Shown piece by piece: positions 49,205 through 62,066 of a stretch of DNA of 64,000 nt. This stretch comes from Hoplostethus atlanticus. Its lineage: Eukaryota > Chordata > Actinopteri > Trachichthyiformes > Trachichthyidae. The position numbers and the translations under genes are program-made. The stretch lies in assembly GCA_034670405.1 (NCBI GenBank), contig JAXDDX010000060.1, forward strand, positions 1,060,001 to 1,124,000, written 5' to 3'. The stretch's first letter is position 1, and every line of letters starts with the position of its first letter. The notes under the pieces are model-generated. The model searched no databases and was not told where the DNA came from. It worked only from the letters and a program-made list of their open reading frames with translations.

Positions 49205-50096
49205 CTACTTTTGAAACAGGTTCACTAGTTCAATAAAGAGTGAGTAGAACATGATATATAGTGAACTATCATGCTTGTGCAACATCTTGAGCTCTGACCG
49301 AGCAGAGTGAAGGCAAGGTTGTGCTGAAACACCCCCAGCTGGACGGTGTTCGATATTATTAGAGAATAATAGGGGCGGGATATTGATGTGACTCATGAGG
49401 AGATTAGTGGAGTGGATGTGGAAATCGAGCGAACTGAGGTGGAGAGGATCGTAGTTGGTGATAAACCCAAACAGGGAGTGCAATGGTTGGTTAATTGGAT
49501 GACGGAGCGAGACCAACATTCCTAGTTGAAGTAGTTTAACAGCATATGATGAGTATCTCTCCTCACAAAATTGTTTCATGAACTCCAATATTACCAGCGC
49601 TGTTTGCACAATTTTTCACTACTCATAAAGTCCTGTACAATACCTTATTTTAGCCTTCAAAACTTCACAACTTAGTCCCTGTGTTTCATTCTCCTCAGTA
49701 TATCTACCTAATGCTGGACACTCCCCATCCCGCTCACAGCTGTAACCCTCCTGCATACCATACTGGCCTGAATGCTGATTGAATACAGCATGTATATTTG
49801 TCGAGTGATATATAGCCCAGTGCCTGTCTTATGTCTTCCACTGCCCCTTTTGCACTGGCTGTTAAGTCCTGCTGTTCTTGCACCAGCCGTGTCAGTACTA
49901 CACAACACTGCATTACAGGGTTAGCTGTCGGCATGTCTCTGCACAAAATAGCACCACATTCCTCTACATTGTATTGTACTTCGGGTTGTGATTCTGAATC
50001 TGATGATTTCGACTTCAGAAGAGGCGTGACGGGTGGATGTTTAACATACTCTGCTGTCCCATTATTGCGGTGCCTCACTAGGCCGAACCTTGAAAT
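49205..50096. other. Cluster of interrupted open frames, identity unknown
   Basis: On the minus strand an open stretch runs 50096-49734 and includes SKSSDSESQPEVQYNVEECG and LTRLVQEQQDLTASAKGAVE. A second frame is open 49828-49619 and includes YGMQEGYSCERDGECPALG. A third covers 49609-49205. On the plus strand, 49373-49525 encodes a charged 50-residue stretch including GVDVEIERTEVERIVVGDKP before a stop. The mixture of polar and helical residues is more protein-like than in the surrounding intron, but frames change and stops intervene. It could be a decayed transposon or pseudogene, or chance. I recognise no family and cannot choose a strand. Confidence 0.25.
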
Positions 50097-50259
50097 TCAC
50101 AGTATCTGATCTGTTTCCGTAAGAGCTAGCGGACAGTCCATCGCATCCAATAACCCAATCAGATAGATAAATGACGATGTGCATGCATAGACACGCGGCC
50201 ATACAGACAAGGGTAAACTGCATAAACATTCATTTGCGTGCGCAGGCAAAAACACACAG

Positions 50260-50292
<33 letters not shown>

Positions 50293-51040
50293 TAACACCC
50301 ATAACACTCCCCCTTCCATCTGGCTGACACACCAGCTATCTCTCCGAGGCGGTCCCATAAGGAGCAGATAAAGCCATTAAGTCAATGTGTACACACTATA
50401 TGCTATTTCCCATTAACTCATTAACCTAGTGTGTAATCATTCACTGCGGTCCATGGGGTATCAGAGCGTTACATAAGAAGGGGGCCCATACAATAGAAAA
50501 GGACAACTCATCAGATAGTGATGATACATGGGCCTCTTAAAGCAATAGTTCGCAATAATTCCATTCAAAATAAATGTGTGCCTTTTTAATTCAATCTGTG
50601 TCTTCCTATCCTAAGGGGTGTGTTTGCTTGTGTGAATGCAAAAAGGATGCCTATGTGTGTAACCATGAGTAGCGTGTTAATGTATAGAAACGTGTGCATG
50701 ATGTGACTGCAGAGGGGGGATTACAGTCGGCAGTAAAAAAGCATATGTATGTTTATTAGTGCATATCCGAGCTGATCTCGTATGAAATATTATCCAAAAC
50801 ATTGGCTAGGTTTTCATTAAAGCCGGTTTTATTGTTACATGCGGTGTAATAATACCTCTGTGTTGTCCTAGTGGTGAGGAACATTCCTTGATCTCTTCCT
50901 CGGCTAATGTGAGGTGAAGGTAGTTGGGCTATCAGTGGGGAATTTAAGGGGATTACACATGCTGAACAACGTAGGGCTTAAGAGGGAGTACTACACAACC
51001 TGCCGTATCAAGGCTAATGGGACTTCAGATGCATGCACAT

Positions 51041-51078
<38 letters not shown>

Positions 51079-53229
51079 CTATGTGTTTTAGGGGTACGTA
51101 ATATCTCAGATACGACTCGTCTGATATTGATAAAACTTAGGATGGATGACACATTTTGGCACTGTTTTCTGCCATTTAAAAACATAACACTGATTGGCCT
51201 GATGGAGGCGCTATAATTAAAGGTAAAGAAATAAAATAAATTTCACCCCCCTCCCAAATTTGAGCCCAATTCGGGGTAGGAATGTGGCCCTGTGTTTTTC
51301 TATCATGGGCTGGTACATGATCAGTGCTCCTCATCCACACTAAGCTGTAGTGATGAAGATGTCAGTCAGGGAGACATTGCTCCAGTCCAAGTCCTCTCTA
51401 TATTATCGTCGTTGCACCTAGGTCCTCTCTCTTCTCTTTCCTCCCACCAGAAATAAGTACAGGTTGTGGCTTTGTGGGGCAAAAATGGTTGTGCTTCCAT
51501 TGGTTGGATAAAAAGTGCATGTGCATGTGTATGTTTTATGTGTGTACGCACGTCCAGCTGTGTCAGAGGAGGTAGCAAAGGAGATAAGACGAGGCGAGGG
51601 CAGCTTATAGTTGGCAGCAAGCACAGTGGTTACATCATAGGCCAAGACCTACGTGTCATCACCTGAGGAGATTCTGGTGACTGGGAGCCAGCAGCCAGGA
51701 GACGCACACTGACAGCCAGGCCGAGACTCACCCCACCCCCTACTCCCGCCTAGCGTAAGAGCATGTCAATCTAAATCAGGCACAAAACACGCCTGCACGC
51801 CCCCTCACATGCATCCTGAACTGTAAATATACAGAAAAACACAGCCTCGCACACATACGGGATTACACAGACACGCAAACACTGGCTGAATACACACACA
51901 CAAAATACAAAGAAACATATGAATGTGTTGCGATCTCACACGAGTACACACTGTCCGAAGTGACGCCACTCCACTCCCATTCCAGTGTGATGCTGGTGAA
52001 AAACCATGAAGGCCAAAGAGGAAACAAATGCCGGACACCTGACCGACACATCAAATCCCCAGTGTAAAAGTTGACACACGTCAATTGCGGTGACACACTG
52101 CTTGATGGTTTTTCCTGTTTGAAATGGTATCATAGTAGTATTGAAGTTTTCTGTATTAAACCTAGTGTTGGTATCAAAGTCAACATTCGAGTGTCATGAC
52201 AACACCAACAAATAACAGAAGTGTTCCAATTGTTTTGTGCCACAAACTGTCAAACATCTTCACCTCTCCCCTGCACAGATACACAGCAGTCTGTTCATCA
52301 TCCTTATTGACGTTTGCTTTGGGGCAATCAGCGGATGTTGACACATCAGTACCCTGTGGTCTAGTTTGTATTGGGCTTGTATATAAATCAATAGACACAC
52401 ATTGATTGTTAGCTATCCTATTACACTAGCAGTATTGCTGCAGGCATCGTTTTCACACGTCATTGTGATTTTTTATTTTTTTTTGCATCCAATTTTTGAT
52501 GAACACGATGAACATGTGTTTTGCTTCATGACACATAAATTAATATTTCTTAACACTTTGTAAACAATTAACTGTGTTTATTAGTTAAAATCAGGGCTTC
52601 GTTTGCTGCAAACACTTCTAGTCTATCAACTATTTTATTACAGTTTTGCCCGAGGCTTGAATCAACAATCATAACTAAGGTTTGGCAGGAAGCTAAAACT
52701 TAATGAGACATCTAAATGCCTGGTGTAAATTTGAAATGGATTTGCTCCAAGAAATTGTGTGGCTTCCAACCAAACCGATGCTAGGCGGGTAATACATGGC
52801 ATTACATAAGCAAGCACTCATACAGTATCATTCAATCTACAGGACCGAGCTAAGAGTCAGAGTGTGTAGAGAAGTTGCTTCACCTTGTCCGACACCTGGA
52901 AACATGTTAGATTTAAGTGATGCCAAAGCTTAATCTAAAATGACCAGAGCAGCTTAAAATACTGGATCACTGAGTTGAGGCTGAAAGCAAATTCTTCTAT
53001 TCATCACAGCTGGGTGTAAAGCTGACTAGGCAATTACCCCGTTCACCAACCCCAACGGCAATACTGCTTTGAAATATTAAATGTAATAGGAATTATCTTT
53101 CCGATTCTTATCTTTCTTTTCCTCACACATTCACTGCAACTCTGACAACTGTCGACTCAAATTCAGGCTTGTTTTTTTCACCTTACCTAAATGATAAATG
53201 ATCAACAGCCTAATGGCCTGTGCATGCAA

Positions 53230-53231
<2 letters not shown>

Positions 53232-53266
<35 letters not shown>
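53232..53266. repeat. (AC)n microsatellite
   Basis: A perfect AC run. Similar shorter runs are at 50260-50288 and 51043-51076. Confidence 0.95.
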
Positions 53267-53268
<2 letters not shown>

Positions 53269-54011
53269 TCAAAAGGACTGTTTTAAGTGATTAATCCTTA
53301 TTTTCAAGGATTAAATAAAACAATACAAGAAATGAATGAGTCACTGTTGAACACATCAACACATCCCATCATAACGTGCGTATAAACCATAAATGAACGT
53401 TGAACGTGTGGGGGGAAACACGTCTGTTTATGTGATAGGTGAACAAACAGCCCTTCCTACTCCTCTCCTCCTCATACCTCCCCTCCCACGCGCCAAATCA
53501 TTATGACAGCAACTGCTCATCCCGCCGGCTGCCTCCTCGTCAGCGCTGGCCCAGATTCCATCAGATTATACCGATGACATCACCAAGTGTGTTTGCGTGC
53601 GTGCGTGCGTTTTCGCGTTTTTTTGTTTTGTCAGCAGAGCATGTATCGCTCTGCATGTGCCTATGTACATTATGTGTGTACACATTTCAAAGCCCTCGCA
53701 AAATGCTCTCATAATATACAGCATCTGCCGACAACATATGAAATGTCCCTTGAACGTGGTTGAACGGAGAGAGATGCATTTGTACCGGAAGACTTTCGCT
53801 ACACTAAACACATGCACAGTGGCTTCAGAGACACGGCTCGCGTGCCTGTCAACACCGGGAAGTACATCTGTTGTTCTGCAGGCCACTGACTTCTGCAGCA
53901 ACGTATGCTTATATGCATCTCCAGTGAAAAGGCCCTCGATAAGAAGAGAGCATCCAGGCACAAGCATGACACGCAAAGGATCAGCGGTCAAATCATGTGT
54001 CACGGAGGGCC

Positions 54012-54151
54012 AAGAGGCTGCGGGGTTTCAACCAATCACCACAGCAGCTGAGCTCAGTAATTAGTTCCTCCTCTTTGTTTGAAGGTGTGCTAATGAGTGA
54101 CATCAGCCGCTGTGATTGGTTGGAATCGAAACCTGCAGACTCTCAGCTCTT
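54012..54151. mobile_element. Long imperfect inverted repeat (hairpin MITE)
   Basis: The left arm 54012-54062 and right arm 54091-54151 are reverse-complementary with small gaps. Shared core elements are AACCAATCACNNCAGC and its complement, and a GAGCTNAGTAATTA-like end against TAATGAGTGAC. A 28-base pyrimidine-then-purine loop (54063-54090) separates them. The structure would fold into a hairpin. It looks like a palindromic non-autonomous element. Confidence 0.55.
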
Positions 54152-56182
54152 AAAGGTGCATGACTGGGCACCACTGTCCTATGTGATCAGCAAACTGAGG
54201 TATTAAGACTCAGTTTGACTTTTCCAACTTTCCAAACTTAATGCTTTTAGGAGTTTTGACAAAAAGGTCCCAGTGACAAAGTTCTGTACCTTTTTTCTGA
54301 GCACAAAATGCACGATTTCTTACACATTTTTGACATATTCAAATCAATCAATCATGTGATACAAATGATAATGATCTGTCCCAAGCAAATGTGTTCAACT
54401 CATTTTATGTGAAAACCGACTCCAATTTTGGTGATTTTCATATTTTCACTTCAATTGAAGTATTACATGGTCTTCTATGGGTCCCATTGAATGAACTAAA
54501 AAAAAAAAGGCTGCTTTTCTTAGCTCCTGAAAAGTTTAGGACATACCCGATTTTCACCCAACCCAATGTGAAATATTGAAGTGGATCAGAGGCCAGCGTC
54601 TCTGTGTGATGTATTAGTCTGAACCTGAGGCATTGCATTGTCTGGCTATTTTCTAACAATGCAATAGCCAAATAGGTATAAAAATCCCTATAGCTATAGC
54701 TACAGCTATAAATCCCGCACTGTGGTGGCCATTAATACTTTACACACTGAGACAGCCAGACAGGCCTACACTATCATGCATACACTATGATCTTTGCCAA
54801 ATTCCACCATTAAAATATACGATAATTACGACCAATAAAAAAAACACAAGAAGAGTCTTGATTGGAAATGTGGCACCAAAGAGATCTTTTCTCAGTGAGC
54901 TCATTGGAGCCTGAGAAAATGCCCTGGCTTGTCACAGCTATCCAAAGCTATCGGCTAGTGATGACCCTGACTAAGCCATTTTCTGCTGCCTGTGCATCCG
55001 TCTCTCTCTATGCCAGCGCCGCCAAGGAGATTTCTGTGTCCTCGCAGATGCCAGTATTTCATGCTTTCGACACACAGGCTTTCAGTGTCTGCCCAGCAGC
55101 GCGGAAAGCATTTGGAAACTGAGGAGAAAAAAGCATCCTCCTCTCGACAAGTTGCTAATTACACCACAAAGGCATGCTTGCCATCCATAATGCATTTGAT
55201 ACATCTCATCCATCTCATGCCATTAATTGATTTGCTTTCTGATTTCAAATTAGTGGGTTAATAGGTGCCTGCTTGCATTTTCCGCTCATTCTTCCATTTG
55301 ATGTGGCAAATAGTAAAACAAGCCAAGAATGTGTGAGAAAGAGACCGCCACTTTTTAAAAGTATAATCAAGGCCAAATCCTTTTATACAAACTATTAATT
55401 CCAATGAAATGCATGTGAGAAGGAAGTGGAAGTGAGATGGAAATGAAAATTCAATGACAGTGGAGATAAAGTAACATGAAGAGGATTGCCTGCCCCTCCT
55501 CTTCTGAGCCCACAGTTCTTCGTTGGTTCTCATAGGTTCAAATGTGGGACAGCGCCTACATGGAAGCTGCTGGTAAAAATCACTCATCAGCTTGGCATTT
55601 TTCTGAACCAAACGTGTTGCCACCCAAGACATGCTACCACCCAACTGCCACCCAGGACCTACTAGGGGCTTGAACTAGATCCCACAAATCAGTTTTTTTG
55701 GTTTCACGTGTTTCATATTGAGGGGCGCTGAGGGCCTTGAAGCCAGATGGGTGTAAACATTGGTACAAATGAGCTCTACTCCTCTCAGAAAAGTTAACCG
55801 AGAGCTACTTGCACCATTCACAATCCACTCCAAGCCTCGGATAACTAAAAACTAACAAACCAACTGATAATGGCTCTATTCTTGTACTCTATTCTAGTCT
55901 TGTACAGAAATCGTAACACCAAAGGATCAAACCAAACCTCTGTGAAGGGCTCCTGTGTCAGTGTTTGCTCCAAATGCCTTGCCGTAAATTCGCGAGGTGT
56001 CAAAGGCAGCTAGCACGGAAATGAGGGGATAAAAAAAACAGGTTCTGCTAAATTAAGCCGGGTTCCTTCTGCAGTCTGCAAAATCTGATCTTGTGTTTGC
56101 TCAGACTGACACAGGCAGTTGTTTCTCAGATCTATGCTGCATGAACACATTCATTATTCTATAAACGTACACGCACTTCCTG

Positions 56183-56215
<33 letters not shown>

Positions 56216-56343
56216 GACAGACGGAGTGGAGAGATACAGTAGTGATGAAAGCATGGCAATATGCATAGAGTTAGAGACGCTGTCCGTGGTGCTGAAGTCA
56301 TTCCTCAATACAACACGTCTCACTCAGTCAGAGACGTTCATTC

Positions 56344-56387
<44 letters not shown>

Positions 56388-56654
56388 TTGTTTCAGCCAC
56401 AAAAAAACAGTTTGATCTGCTGCCAAATATTCTGAAATCGATCCTAAACCACATTTGTCATGTATATCTAGATTATCTATACTAAAAATGGCGTGCCCCT
56501 GAAAAGGTTCAGCAGAAGTTAACATGAGGATACGGGCTTCAGTGGTGACCTGAAAAACAGAAGAGAAGCTAATTCCACCGCACCCATCACTCACACAGAG
56601 CCAGACTGATGGCTGACCTCCAGCTGTCTGTCCATTTTGTGCTCAATTAACAAC

Positions 56655-56658
<4 letters not shown>

Positions 56659-56697
<39 letters not shown>
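56659..56697. repeat. (CT)n microsatellite
   Basis: A perfect TC/CT run. A compound TC-then-AC run lies at 56347-56386 and a GT run at 56186-56213. Confidence 0.95.
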
Positions 56698-56701
<4 letters not shown>

Positions 56702-59700
56702 TTCCCTTGCTGTCTCTCGTGCATGTGCAAAAAGATCCCACCGCTTGCGACCTTTTTTTCTTCCACACTAATGAAATTACTAATAAATCTCGACACTAAA
56801 TTTCCCCCCCGCCGCACCGAGGGGGGTGCGTAGAGGTCAAGAGAACAGAAGAGTCGTAATCTAGGCGACATGGATGGAAAAGGCTGCTGATTCACTCGCC
56901 TGCTGGCCCCTCTGCAGGTTGAAAACCGAGAACGGGGATCATATTTGTTGTCACTCCGTTATCAGGGTGATCTGAGTTTGTGAAGAGTCACTTGAGACAT
57001 GTTTAAAAAAAGCTCTTCCACTTTTAGGTTACAATGCCTATGATTAAATAAACCCTAAAACAAGACGAGCTCTGGAGTGAAAAAACTACATAGGAGCTGA
57101 CAATTAAAAATATGAATGGGATCAATTCTGACTCCTCGGGGTATTTTTATATGATTTAACTGTTGCAGAACCAAACGATGTGTTATAGAGCTGAACATCT
57201 AGAAATCAAAAGTTTCCCAAGGATACATGGATGCCACAAACACACCGGGGGTCCGGGAACAGGGCTCTATCCCTCACCACCCGTCCATGCTGGTCGTTAG
57301 ATTGAGCAGAAGGGTTATTTTCCCTCCTCTCTCTCTCCCTCCCTGCTCTTCCATGGCCGCCCAGCCAGCTTGGCATCGGCCTTGTTTTGGCTTTGTACCG
57401 TTGTAGCGGCCCCTCCCTCCTCCCTCCCTCCTCCCCCCTTCCTCTCTCCCTTTTCTCCCCCTGCAGCCAACACACAACATGGTGATTTATGGCTGAACTT
57501 AAAGCGGCACACATTTATTTTAACACCACGTTATTTACACATTTAACAGGCTCTTGTTCTTGGCCTTGTGTGAAATCAGGAAACAATGCTGATAACAGTT
57601 TATTTATCCGCAGATTTCTGTAATCCGTATAGACTTAATTTGATAAATGATTGTCTCCGCAAGCCAAGTTATAATCCAGGAATTAATGCAAACATGACAT
57701 TTGGTTTAGTTCCATTTGAATTATTGTTTCAACTGAATTGCTACTCATAAAATGTGACTGATTATGGAGCCTTAAATCCAGAGAAACGGAATAAAGGTGG
57801 ATGATACAAAATGTCACAGATGGTGGAAAAGAATAAAAGGATATTTGACATGGATAAACCCACTTCTCTGACAGTGTGCTAAATATAACCATTGCTCCCA
57901 CAAAAACAATGTAAATAATATTGTGCCAAAAATGGCGAAAAGGATAATTAAGAATAATCCTTTGCACTTAAATGTCAAATGTCAAAACCAAAACTGCCGA
58001 TGCCTACGAGTCAATATTGTTAACACTGTAGACCAAATCAGTCATGCCCTGCTACTACATTAAACGGAGCAATTAGTCCTCCGTGCATCGGTCTCTCTGT
58101 ACACAAACAAACCACCACCACCAAGCATTCACTCCTTCACACACAGACACACACACATACCGCCGCCATCTGTCACACTGTAACCTCCCCCCAGCTCGCT
58201 CGCTTTCCCTCGCCATCCTGCCGAGACGCATGCTCACTAACGATCCCATAACTTTGTTACCACCTCGTTATGGTGGTTAGTGAGCTCCATAGTTTGATTT
58301 ACCACTTTGGTAACGCACAAGCAGTGTGGACTCATCATTTGTATTGATTCACTGCAACCATGACGAACGGACCAGTCCAGACTGGATGGGCGCGACACTG
58401 ACCTCCACCTCCTCTCGAGCCACTGCCGTCATCATCTCCATCTGCCTCTTTCCTTTATACAGTCGATAATATGTCAGTAATGGACTCAAAATCTTTTTCG
58501 AAATATGGTGAGTTAAATTCAGCCAACAGTGTCAACCTGTCATGTATCGTTCTGAAGCTGTGTTGGTGGAATAGGATCCAGTCTCACAGTACACTCTGAC
58601 TGATGTGTTTACGCGCACAGCTCTATGGTTTTAACGCCACCTGGGAAAAACATCATAGCAAAATGACTTGGCCAGGAAGCCAAAGCAAGAGCCAGGATGT
58701 GAAAACAGAAAGCAGCAGAGAATTCGCCGCCAAACTGGCAACCCCGGCTAAATACTCTCTCAGAGAGCTTCAATACAGGGGGATGGCGACGGTGGCCAAC
58801 ATGGTGCCCTGTGTTATTATGTGTTGCACGTGTGCATTGTTTTTTAGACAATTTCTGGAGCTTATTGGAAGACCTGTGAAAGCAGTCTATAATGGTTTTA
58901 GAAGATCAAACATTTTCCTGTTTGTCAAAAGGTTTCCCAGGAGCACAGTCAGACACCTTTGTGTATACAGCTGCTGTGTGTTCATTTGAACCTACCAGGA
59001 AAGTTCTCAAGGGGAAAAGGCCACAATTAAAGACATGGTATGGAGCCCAAGCATGGACTCACCTGTGCAGGCAGTAAACTACTAGAGGTGTAGAGCCAAT
59101 CAGATTAGTGAGGGTTAGAATGGGTATCTTAAGGCATTCAAACAAGCCTAATGACCTTTTGGTTAGGAAATGACCAGTTGGTCTTGGGAGCGGATAATCC
59201 CTGGAAAAGCTGCCCTCACAGAATGAACTCTGGCCCCCTCCCCCACACGACACAGTCAACATGTCCACTGTTAATATAATGTCAATATAATGAGTTTTGG
59301 CTAAATGAACTCTGCTGTGTGTGTTGTCGGTGGGAGGGCACGGCTTTTATAAATGTGCCGCGGAAAGCATTCATAATCATTTACAAAAGATCTCGGCCTG
59401 TGAGCTGCTCCGGTACGGCGGCTCCGTGTACGTCTCATCTCATCGCCCCCATGACGACGCGGGGATGGAGATGATAAATTATCACTGCATAATTTAGTGG
59501 TTTTGGCATATTAGCCTCTGATATGGGGACGAAAACAAGATGGCTCAAGAATCTGTAAGCAGTGTGAACGAGCAGCCAAGAGCTAATTGGTGCTGGCGTG
59601 GTGTTTAATAGCGTTTTCTGCACACAGGCCTTTACACCAACGATGACCACGACGTTCTATCTCTCTTGCTCTCCCCCTCTCTCTCTCTCTCTCTCTTCTT

Positions 59701-60251
59701 GCACTGTCTCCATCTCATTCTCCCTCTCGCATTGCCTCCTCATTCATTGGCCCTTGTGCCTGATTTAGCCAGTGCCTTTGGGCCTGCAGCAACTGGCGGT
59801 GGTATAGAGGACCATGTAAATGTCACCGTCTCAGAGGCCGTGCTCTGCAGAGCGTGAAATGAAATCTGGCAGAGTTTTAGGGCCCTCTCTCTCCTCGCAT
59901 GGCCGTTCCACTGTACAAGGGCCCTATATAAAACTCCAGTGCATATGTTATGATTACGTCAGGACCCCCACCACCCGTCTTACTTCGTTATTTACAAGTG
60001 TGAAGTGATGCAGCCACATCCACATCGGAATAAGTCTGAGCCTAACACTGATAGAATTAATAACATGACTGGTTCAAATCTAGATTATTATTGCCTTCAT
60101 GCAAAATTGGTCAATTTTGCTAATCCAAACTAATCCTATGGATCATGTAACCATATCAAGATTGCATTCAAATGCGTTGTGTCAAACACTGAAATTCCCC
60201 ACATATTCACATGTCAATCCTGCTGATTTATGGTTTTTAAATGGATAATGG

Positions 60252-60286
<35 letters not shown>

Positions 60287-61837
60287 AGGGGAGACAGGAG
60301 AGCTACGAGCGATGTGCGCTGGCGCAGAAGGACGATTAGTAGTTCAGCGTTTCACTGCAGGAGAGTTCCCTGAGGAGTTTCTTCTGCTGTGAAGATTGGC
60401 AGTACGCTTGAGGGCCTCTCGCAATTAAAGTCAAGAACATGAAGGGGCTCTCAGCCCGCGGGGACACCATTTTGGATCCGAAATAACGGCGCAAAACATC
60501 CCTATTTAGTCAGTTTTGCCCGGGACCATCTCTTGATGTCCAACTACAGTGAGCGTTACACGTAAGACTTGGCAGAGGAGAAGGGAAAAAAACTCTGTCC
60601 ATTCACCTTTTACTCCCTCTGAATTGACGGGGCAGTGCCAACTTCTAGATGAGCTCAATAAAACCCCACATTTGACTCCATTTAAAAGTGATGAGGTGAT
60701 GAGTCATTTAAAGGTTGTCTCAACAAATTATCTGCCCCTTAAAATATCCATTGTTGAAATCACCTCCTTTTCCTTATCACCGCTCTATTCATCTCTTAGC
60801 CCGGCACTTAAAGCCAGGCACTTCAGGACGTTTACAAATAGGCTCCTCCATTCCATTTAGAGTTGGACCTTCACAGCTTATCTTGTGTAATGGGCTCTTG
60901 AATAAACCTCCTTGCTTTAAATAAGCAGGAACGGTGCTCACGAAGGCTTTCCTCGACGTTGCGTCACATGAGAGTCTGGATCTCCCATGGAACCGCTGAC
61001 AGGACATTTGACATGCCAAGGCCAAGGGGCCACTACAGCAGAAATCACACTCATTCAGTTTATTCTAGTGTCTGATACGTCCTTGAATAGTCACTGAATA
61101 GTATTATTCTGGGTTGATGTTTTAAAAACATATTCAATTACAATACCATGAGTAAACACAGTAGATTATATTGCAGAGTCATACTATACTGAGCATCAAA
61201 CTGCTGACTTTGAGGACCACATTAGCCAGAAATGTGAAGAAACACTTCCCTATGAGCTTTAAAATGGCCGACAATGTCCCTTCACCTCAAGCAAAATCCC
61301 CCATATTAAAGCAGGACAATGCCACTGTGCTCATACGCACCCTTGCTGCGTGACAGTGCCTGGCGACTCAGCGAGGAGTCGGTGCTGGGGAGATCTTCGT
61401 CATGCCCCTGATTCATCCTCATCCTCGTTCGCCTGTCACAGCCACTGAGAGGAGGCCAGGCCAGCTGCTACAGGCCACTGCAGAAGCTGTGGACCGGAGG
61501 GATGTTGGCAGGCCAGGAGAAGCCCTATCACTGCTCCACCAAACCCACTCCCCCTGCCCTGAATATGGAGCTGGCCCAAACTGACCCTGTGTACAAAATC
61601 TGCTGTGAGGAAAATTAAACAGAAAAATAAATAAAGAAAAACGTAACATACAGTAATAAATGGTCATAAAATGACAAATGACAGATCTAGAGCAATATAT
61701 TTGCTAAGCTACTGTTTGCTTACTTGAACTAAGTGTGCCTTCAACAAAAAGCATCTCTTTCTGCAGTTTTGCACATTACACTCGCCCAATGTGATGATGT
61801 CTGACACTGCCTACAGGTGAACTGGTTAGATCTTACA

Positions 61838-62020
61838 CTGTTAGATATAATCAATGTGAGATGTTCAATGCATTCCAGTTATTTTGCGATCAAGTGTTGT
61901 AATTTACTTTTTCGTTGTACCCACTTTCCCTCACCCTGCCTTGTCTACTTCTAGCAAATTCATACATTTCTCAAAATGCCTTTCGACAACCTCCAGAGAA
62001 GGGGTGTGAAGTTGTTGCAT
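61838..62020. repeat. Dispersed repeat, copy B
   Basis: This is the second copy of the family at 32690-32960, same orientation, 29 kb away. It is shorter and differs by many substitutions and small gaps. It includes GAGATGTTCAATGCATTCC, AAGTGTTGTAATTTACTTTT, CCACTTTCCCTCACCCTGCC and CCTTTCGACAACCTCCAGAG. The homology fades just where a 13-base tandem begins (62028). Confidence 0.65.
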
Positions 62021-62027
62021 TGAGCTG

Positions 62028-62066
62028 TGACCGGAGTACGTGACCGGAGTACGTGACCGGAGTAAA
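62028..62066 (+). repeat. 13-base tandem repeat, three copies
   Basis: TGACCGGAGTACG occurs twice exactly, then once as TGACCGGAGTAAA. It sits at the end of dispersed repeat copy B. Confidence 0.85.

Noticed and set aside
53566..54064. Overlapping open frames of 155 (plus) and 145 (minus) codons
   Set aside because: They overlap head to head, contain no recognisable domain, and the plus-strand one runs into the inverted-repeat element. Frames of this size are expected by chance in 64 kb.
58603..58989. 128-codon plus-strand open frame with varied composition
   Set aside because: No known family, no splice context, and no codon bias that I could see. Kept only as a weak candidate for a database search.
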